Source: Chlorobium sp. (GTDB lineage: Bacteria; Bacteroidota; Chlorobiia; Chlorobiales; Chlorobiaceae). Taken from it: a DNA stretch of 37,492 nucleotides. Below the pieces are notes generated by a model. The model ran no database searches, was not told the DNA's origin, and saw nothing but the letters and a program-made list of their open reading frames with translations. Within the stretch, counting starts at the first letter, position 1; each line of letters starts with the position of its first letter. The translations under genes and the position numbers were made by a program. This document shows, one piece after another, positions 32,565 through 37,492 of this stretch. The DNA lies in the NCBI GenBank assembly GCA_028277485.1, contig JANQGE010000004.1:1-37492 (forward strand), written 5' to 3'.

Positions 32565-34078
32565 GACTCTACTCCTATGACCGATTCAATGTAGAGCCTT
32601 GTATCCAGCAGCTGGCTTGCCGCTCTGCTGGCAAGATCAAAAAGCGGCTCGAACCAGAAGCCGAACACCACGGTTATCACACCGAGCACAACGACCGGCG
32701 CAAGCATCATGGCTTTCTTCATGCTGCTGATATGGACATACTCCTCATCGACAATGTTGCCGCTTCCCCGCGGGTCATCTTTCCAGAAAGCTTCATTCCA
32801 TATCTTTATCATGGAAAAAAGGGTCAGCATACTCACAAGCAGGGCAATGCCTACCAGCAGATAATGCTTTGCTTCGAGGCCTGCTTGTATCACTACAAAC
32901 TTTGCCCAGAATCCCGACAGAGGGGGAATGCCGGCAAGCCCGAGCGCTGGAACCAGGAACAGCAGCCCGAGAAGCGGGTAAAACCGGTAAATACCGCCGA
33001 TCTCCTTGAGATCATATGAACCTTTCAGGCATTTGATAGCCCCGCTTACATAAAACAGGTTTGTCTTTGCAATGATATTGTGAATGATGTAGAACAGCGC
33101 TCCTGCAATGGCCAGTGGCGACTGGATTGCCAGAGCAAAAATCATATAACCGATCTGGCTGATGATATGAAACGAGAGCAGTTTGCGTAAGTCATACTGT
33201 ACAGCCGCTCCCAGCACACCCACAACCATGGTAAAGGCGGAGGCAATGAGGAGGAACTGATGGATGAAAGCGGTATCGTCACGGATAAAAATGGTGGTAA
33301 AAAACCGCATGATCGCATAGACACCCACTTTGGTCAAAAGCCCGGCGAAGATGGCCGACACTGCTACCGGAGGGGTGTGGTACGATGCGGGAAGCCAGAA
33401 GAAAAGCGGAAACATTGCCGCCTTGACCCCGAAAATGATCATGAACAGCACCGCAACTGCCGACAGCAGTTCCCGGTGATCGAGCAGCGGCATTCTGGCG
33501 GCAAGATCCGCCATGTTCAGCGTTCCGGCTATCCCGTAAAGGATCCCTACGGCGGCAAGAAAAATTGCGGAGGAGAGCAGGTTCAGCGTTACATACTTGA
33601 TTGCTCCTTCCAGCTGTTCCGGCGTTCCTCCGAGGACAAGCAGCACGAAGGAAGAGATCAGCATCACCTCGAACCAGACATAGAGGTTGAAAATATCTCC
33701 GGTAAGGAATGCCCCGTTGATGCCCATCAGAAGCATCTGCAAAAGCGGGTAGTAGAAGTAGTGCTCCCGCTGCTCATCAATGGTGCCGAGCGAGTAAATC
33801 GCCGTGGTAAAGCCGATGAGTGCCGTAGCCACCAGCATGATGGCCGAAACCAGATCAGCCACCATGCTGATGCCGAACGGTGCGTTCCAGCCTCCCACCT
33901 GCAGTGACAGGATTCCTTTTGACAGCACGGCGGCAAGTATTGCCAGGGAAACCACAAACAGCATGGCTGTTCCGGTCACGTTCAAAGCGCGGTGCACGGC
34001 AACCGATCTCCGGAAAAGCATCATGACCACAGCGGAGACCAGCGGCAAAAGTATGGGCAAAACAATGATCTGACTCAT
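32561..34078 (-). CDS. mrpD: Mrp Na+/H+ antiporter subunit D (NuoN/NuoM-like)
   Basis: 505 residues, about 14 membrane helices, homologous to the proton-pumping subunits of complex I. The conserved helix-5 glutamate is Glu137 in FNLYVWFEVMLISSFVLL, the residue shown to be essential in Bacillus MrpD. Further marks are LPASYHTPPVAVSAIFAGLL and LAGIPPLSGFWAKF. It forms one of the two large transport units of the antiporter. Overlaps mrpC and mrpE by 4 bp each. Confidence 0.95.
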   Translation of the reverse strand: MSQIIVLPILLPLVSAVVMMLFRRSVAVHRALNVTGTAMLFVVSLAILAAVLSKGILSLQVGGWNAPFGISMVADLVSAIMLVATALIGFTTAIYSLGTIDEQREHYFYYPLLQMLLMGINGAFLTGDIFNLYVWFEVMLISSFVLLVLGGTPEQLEGAIKYVTLNLLSSAIFLAAVGILYGIAGTLNMADLAARMPLLDHRELLSAVAVLFMIIFGVKAAMFPLFFWLPASYHTPPVAVSAIFAGLLTKVGVYAIMRFFTTIFIRDDTAFIHQFLLIASAFTMVVGVLGAAVQYDLRKLLSFHIISQIGYMIFALAIQSPLAIAGALFYIIHNIIAKTNLFYVSGAIKCLKGSYDLKEIGGIYRFYPLLGLLFLVPALGLAGIPPLSGFWAKFVVIQAGLEAKHYLLVGIALLVSMLTLFSMIKIWNEAFWKDDPRGSGNIVDEEYVHISSMKKAMMLAPVVVLGVITVVFGFWFEPLFDLASRAASQLLDTRLYIESVIGVES

Positions 34079-34440
34079 TTGCGCTCCGGTTCAAGTTGGT
34101 CAGTGCTTCTCATTTCATCAAGATCCTCCGTTCCCAGCATCTGATACGTTCTTTTGAACAGCACAATGGTAAACGCCTGTACCCCGAACCCGATAACGAT
34201 AGCCGTCAGGATCAATGCCTGCGGTAGGGGATCGGCAAACGGCTCTGTGAGCATGTCGGTTCCTTCAGGTACAAAAGCCGGGGCTCCCTTGGTCAGACGT
34301 CCAACGGTGAAGATCAGGAGGTTGGCGGCATGGCCCAGGAAGATCAGGCCGAAGATCACCTTGACCATGCTCCTTCTCAGGATGAGATAGGTTCCGCCGG
34401 CGTAAAGCACACCTACAATAATGGCAAGAAGAAAGGTCAT
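34075..34440 (-). CDS. mrpC: Mrp Na+/H+ antiporter subunit C (NuoK-like)
   Basis: 121 residues with three membrane helices, a NuoK homologue. Motifs: GGTYLILRRSMVKVIFGLIF, GHAANLLIFT and DPLPQALILTAIVIGF. It links the large MrpA and MrpD units in known structures. Its C-terminus is charged (MRSTDQLEPERK). Overlaps mrpB and mrpD by 4 bp each. Confidence 0.94.
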   Translation of the reverse strand: MTFLLAIIVGVLYAGGTYLILRRSMVKVIFGLIFLGHAANLLIFTVGRLTKGAPAFVPEGTDMLTEPFADPLPQALILTAIVIGFGVQAFTIVLFKRTYQMLGTEDLDEMRSTDQLEPERK

Positions 34441-34859
34441 GATTTATCTTCCTCTGCAAGTGAAAAGATGATTTGTAACGTAACGCCCAGCACAAGGAAA
34501 TACACACCGAGATCAAACAGCAGCGGTGTTCCCACTTTTCCAATCAACGGAATCCCGGTATCGAGCCACATGCCGGTCATGAACTGCTCTCCGGTGACAA
34601 GCGACGGTATCGTGCTTGCAATCGCCAGCAGCAGCCCGGCTGTGATAATTTTCTGCGGTTCGAAGCGCAGGATTCTCTGGGCTGCGTCGATGCCGTTGGC
34701 GATCAAGTACAGCGCATAGGCTGCTGCGGCAACCAGTCCGCCAACGAAACCGCCGCCGGGCTCATTATGTCCCCGCAACAAGAGAAATGCGGAGAACATC
34801 AGCAGCAGGAGCAGAAGATAGCGGGATGCTGTAGAAAGAATAATGGAAAACATGCTCAC
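34437..34859 (-). CDS. mrpB: Mrp Na+/H+ antiporter subunit B
   Basis: 140 residues with four membrane helices, MrpB/MnhB family. Diagnostic sequence: LFSAFLLLRGHNEPGGGFVG and the later FLVLGVTLQIIFSLA. The separate MrpB gene next to a long MrpA marks a group 1 (seven-gene) Mrp operon. Overlaps mrpA and mrpC by 4 bp each. Confidence 0.94.
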   Translation of the reverse strand: MSMFSIILSTASRYLLLLLLMFSAFLLLRGHNEPGGGFVGGLVAAAAYALYLIANGIDAAQRILRFEPQKIITAGLLLAIASTIPSLVTGEQFMTGMWLDTGIPLIGKVGTPLLFDLGVYFLVLGVTLQIIFSLAEEDKS

Positions 34860-37159
34860 TCTTTTCTTTCCGGTTTTAGTTTAAGCAGCGCAAAAATGCC
34901 CAGCGCAGCGATAGCCAGCACCGTGATTTCCCCGAGGGTGTCAAATGCCCTGAAATCGACGAGAATAACGTTCACCACGTTACGGCCTTTGGCTTCCGGT
35001 ACGCTTGCCGCAGCAAAATAGTTTTTCACCTCCGACGAAAGTTCAAATGAGGTTGCAAACAGTACCGTAAGGGTCATGAACACCCCGACGCATGTTGCGA
35101 TCACCGCATCCCTGACCCGGTTTGAAGACCGGGAGAGCTTCAGGAAACGGGGAAGTTTATAAAGTACCAGCACGAACAGGATAACATTGAGCGTCTCGAT
35201 TGCAAACGTTGTCAGCGCCAGGTCGGGGGCCCCGTAAATAACGAAGGTAATGCCGATGGAAAAACCCAGTACGCCGAGAGCCACAATCGATTTGAGCCTT
35301 GATGTCGAGGTGATCAGGATAAACACCGAGACGACAATAATGAAGGCAATCGCCGCTTCGTAAAAGGTAATGGAAAAGTCCGGAGCGACGGTAACTTCTC
35401 CGGCAGCGTGATAAAGCGAAACAGAAGCCAGGGCAACCGCCGTCACGATAATGAAAATGATATAATTGCGCAGGTAGCCGTTTTGAAGCATACGTGTCTG
35501 GAGATTTGCAAACGACAGCACCCATTGGAGCGCATTGTCATACCACGCTGAAGGCTTGACGATGCCGGGCAGTGTCAGCATTTGCACACGGGGTAAAAAC
35601 CTTGCCCGGAACAAATAAACCATACCTCCAAGCAGCAGCGTGACAAAGCTCAAGAGCAGTACGAGGTTAAAACCTTGCCATATCTTGATCTTCAGGCTGA
35701 GCATCTCCGGCAGGATGCTTTGTGCCGACTGGTCCAACAGTCTGGAGATAAAAAAGTCAGGGAAGATTCCGAAAAGCAGCCCCAGCCCTGCGAGCAAAGC
35801 CGGGCCGATGAGCATGTTCACCGGCGCTTCCCGCGGTTTTTTCGGTGTCGGAAGCAGATTGCCCCAGAACGGTTTGAAGCCCACGAACAGGGTGATCATC
35901 ACCACAAAAGCATTGGCAAGAACAGCGATTGCGATCAGAAACGTTCCCCAATAATCAAGCTCGAGAACAGAGGTATAGACGGTTTCTTTACCGATGAATC
36001 CGACCAGGGGGATTATCCCCATCATGGAAAACGATGCGAGCGCTGCGGTGATGGTTGTCACTGGCATTACTTTGCGTAATCCTCCGAGCTGGGACACATC
36101 ACGCGTTCCGGTTTCGCGGTCCAGTGTTCCGGCAACCAGAAACAGTGCTCCCTTGTAGAGCGAATGTGCAATGATGTAAATAAAAAACGCCTTGATCGCC
36201 AGCTTTGACCCGATACCGAGCAGCATCGTCAGCGTCCCGAGCACGCTCAGCGTCGAATAGGCGAGCAGCTTTTTCAAATCCGTTTGTTTGAACGCAAGCA
36301 GTGCAGTAAACAGCATGGTCACCATTCCTGTAATCAGGATCGTATCCTGCCAGAGCGCAGTACCGCCAATTGCGTGGTTCATTCTGGCGATCAGGTAGAT
36401 TCCGGCCTTGACCATTGTTGCTGAATGCAGATAAGCGCTGACAGGGGTCGGAGCTTCCATGGCATTGGGAAGCCAGAAATGAAACGGAAACTGGGCTGAT
36501 TTGGTGAACGCACCGGTCAGGATAAGGAGCACGATCGCGGGGTAAAGCTCGTGACCGGTAATCACTTCGTTCATGTCATAGATCGCAGATATTTCGAAGC
36601 TGCCGGTTACCTGGTACAGCAGGATAATACCGGCCAATAGCGTCAGGCTGCCGCCGCCCGTTACCAGCAGTGCCTGCAGGGCTGATTTTCGTGATTGCTG
36701 TTTGTGATGATGGAAGCCGATCAACAGGTAGGAGGTGACGCTTGTCAACTCCCAGAACACAAACAAAAGGAGCATGTTGTCGGAGAGTACAAGCCCCAGC
36801 ATCGATGTCATGAAAATGCCGATGTAGACGTAAAATCTGCCGGTATATTCATATCCCTTCATGTAAGTACCCGCAAAAAGAAAAACAGCAGCACCGATCA
36901 ACGTGATAATCAGCACAAAGGTCAGGCTCAGGCCGTCGAGAAGAAACGTGAAATTAACCCCGAGGGACGGCACCCATGGCACTGATTCCCTGACAACGTT
37001 GCCAATCACTATCTGCGGGTAGCTCAACAAAAAGCCGAAAAACAGGTACAAGGGAAATGTCACGGCAATCCAGCCGAAAAACTCCTTGAACCGGTTATAG
37101 AGGAATGGCGCAGCGGCAGCCGCTAAAAATCCTGTGGCTAATAAAGTCAGAATCAGCAA
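34856..37159 (-). CDS. mrpA: Mrp Na+/H+ antiporter subunit A
   Basis: 767 residues, full-length MrpA. The first 480 or so are NuoL-like, with helix-5 Glu137 in FVFWELTSVTSYLLIGF, PFHFWLPNAMEAPTPVSAYL and LLAYSTLSVLGTLTMLLG. The C-terminal third holds the extra domains of group 1 MrpA (IVALGVLGFSIGITFVIYGA; VNVILVDFRAFDTLGEITVL). The whole Mrp complex exports Na+ in exchange for several H+, giving salt and alkali tolerance and a Na+ gradient. The start is TTG 37159, with purine-rich GAGAAGAAG before it; no in-frame ATG exists near. First gene of the operon, so its upstream gap should hold the promoter. Confidence 0.95.
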   Translation of the reverse strand: MLILTLLATGFLAAAAAPFLYNRFKEFFGWIAVTFPLYLFFGFLLSYPQIVIGNVVRESVPWVPSLGVNFTFLLDGLSLTFVLIITLIGAAVFLFAGTYMKGYEYTGRFYVYIGIFMTSMLGLVLSDNMLLLFVFWELTSVTSYLLIGFHHHKQQSRKSALQALLVTGGGSLTLLAGIILLYQVTGSFEISAIYDMNEVITGHELYPAIVLLILTGAFTKSAQFPFHFWLPNAMEAPTPVSAYLHSATMVKAGIYLIARMNHAIGGTALWQDTILITGMVTMLFTALLAFKQTDLKKLLAYSTLSVLGTLTMLLGIGSKLAIKAFFIYIIAHSLYKGALFLVAGTLDRETGTRDVSQLGGLRKVMPVTTITAALASFSMMGIIPLVGFIGKETVYTSVLELDYWGTFLIAIAVLANAFVVMITLFVGFKPFWGNLLPTPKKPREAPVNMLIGPALLAGLGLLFGIFPDFFISRLLDQSAQSILPEMLSLKIKIWQGFNLVLLLSFVTLLLGGMVYLFRARFLPRVQMLTLPGIVKPSAWYDNALQWVLSFANLQTRMLQNGYLRNYIIFIIVTAVALASVSLYHAAGEVTVAPDFSITFYEAAIAFIIVVSVFILITSTSRLKSIVALGVLGFSIGITFVIYGAPDLALTTFAIETLNVILFVLVLYKLPRFLKLSRSSNRVRDAVIATCVGVFMTLTVLFATSFELSSEVKNYFAAASVPEAKGRNVVNVILVDFRAFDTLGEITVLAIAALGIFALLKLKPERKE

Positions 37160-37492
37160 TTTCTTCTTCTCTTATCTGGTTGGCTCTATTAATGGCAAGA
37201 GGTATCTGCACCAACCAACCATAACCGGTATCAAGAGGTTCCCGAAGCAGGGGAGAGGGGTTTTCCTGTACAATGGATGGTTAGTTGCGGCAAGTGGTTT
37301 CGGCGTAAATCCGGGTTAACGGGCAATTATTGCATTATATTGGTCGTTGAGGGAAATCAGTTGGCAGTGGGCAAAAGAGTAGTGACGAGTGACGGCGCTT
37401 CGGCTTCGCCGAGCTTAGTGACAAGCATGACCAGAAAAATACCTCAAAGGCTGCCGTGCCATTACTCTTAACTCGTCACTAAGCCTGACTTT
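37160..37492. other. Upstream gap of mrpA running into edge repeat
   Basis: No gene is supported. CCAACCAACCAT (37211-37222) and ATGGTTAGTTG (37277-37287) are near-perfect inverted repeats 54 bp apart. From about 37378 the DNA has repeat words (AGTGACGAGTGACGG, GGCGCTTCGGCTTCGCC) related to family 2 interiors, and 37449-37492 is identical to positions 2-45. Confidence 0.5.

Noticed and set aside
1..37492. Circular plasmid suggested by identical ends
   Set aside because: Content is core chromosomal with no replication or partition genes; the shared 44 bp are part of a dispersed repeat.
1..37492. CRISPR arrays, rRNA and tRNA genes
   Set aside because: I looked for regular repeat-spacer series and tRNA-like cloverleaf ends (GGTTCGAATCC-type) in all gaps and saw none.

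Overview
The window looks like chromosomal DNA from a green sulfur bacterium (Chlorobiota, Chlorobium/Prosthecochloris type). This rests on gene content, not a database match: a fused LpxC-FabZ protein (known in the Bacteroidota/Chlorobiota group), a CarB present only as its N-terminal half, a small DUF2795 protein, TspO, and weak or absent Shine-Dalgarno sequences before most genes. A complete Na+/H+ Mrp antiporter operon fits a saline or alkaline habitat and so a marine, Prosthecochloris-like lineage (inference).

Layout. 1-161: right end of a repeat element that runs off the left edge. 257-2720: isochorismatase-like hydrolase (+), then lpxK and a DUF374 acyltransferase (-) for lipid A and membrane lipids. 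2993-7037: a plus-strand run of purD, a JAMM peptidase, the CarB N-half and trpC. 7018-14839: minus-strand rpe, an Omp85/BamA-like protein, DUF2795, an M23 peptidase, polA and pheA. 15014-16924: plus-strand yebC, ruvC and pgsA. 16891-19335: minus-strand lpxC-fabZ and an inositol monophosphatase. 19380-20796: a repeat-rich stretch around tspO. 20797-22788: acs. 23032-24271: a phage-like control module (XRE/S24 repressor, a perfect operator palindrome, two divergent coupled small genes). 24302-31048: minus-strand leuS, pnp, panC and rsmI. 31487-37159: mrpABCDEFG, seven genes chained by ATGA overlaps. The right edge ends in a 44-bp sequence identical to the left edge.

Most genes are housekeeping: envelope biogenesis (LpxK, LpxC-FabZ, PgsA, Omp85, M23), nucleotide and amino-acid synthesis (PurD, CarB, TrpC, PheA, Rpe), DNA repair (PolA, RuvC), RNA and translation (Pnp, LeuS, RsmI), cofactors (PanC), acetate assimilation (Acs) and ion homeostasis (Mrp).

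The non-routine content is mostly between and upstream of genes. (1) Six copies of a MITE-like element with GGGCACCTCTA terminal inverted repeats, two with exact 4-bp target duplications. (2) A second, TA-flanked element family, one copy of which sits inside a copy of the first. (3) A compact repressor/operator/small-gene module whose S24 repressor appears to lack its self-cleavage residues. (4) An Omp85 gene whose signal peptide is joined to an ATG only through a one-base shift at homopolymer tracts.
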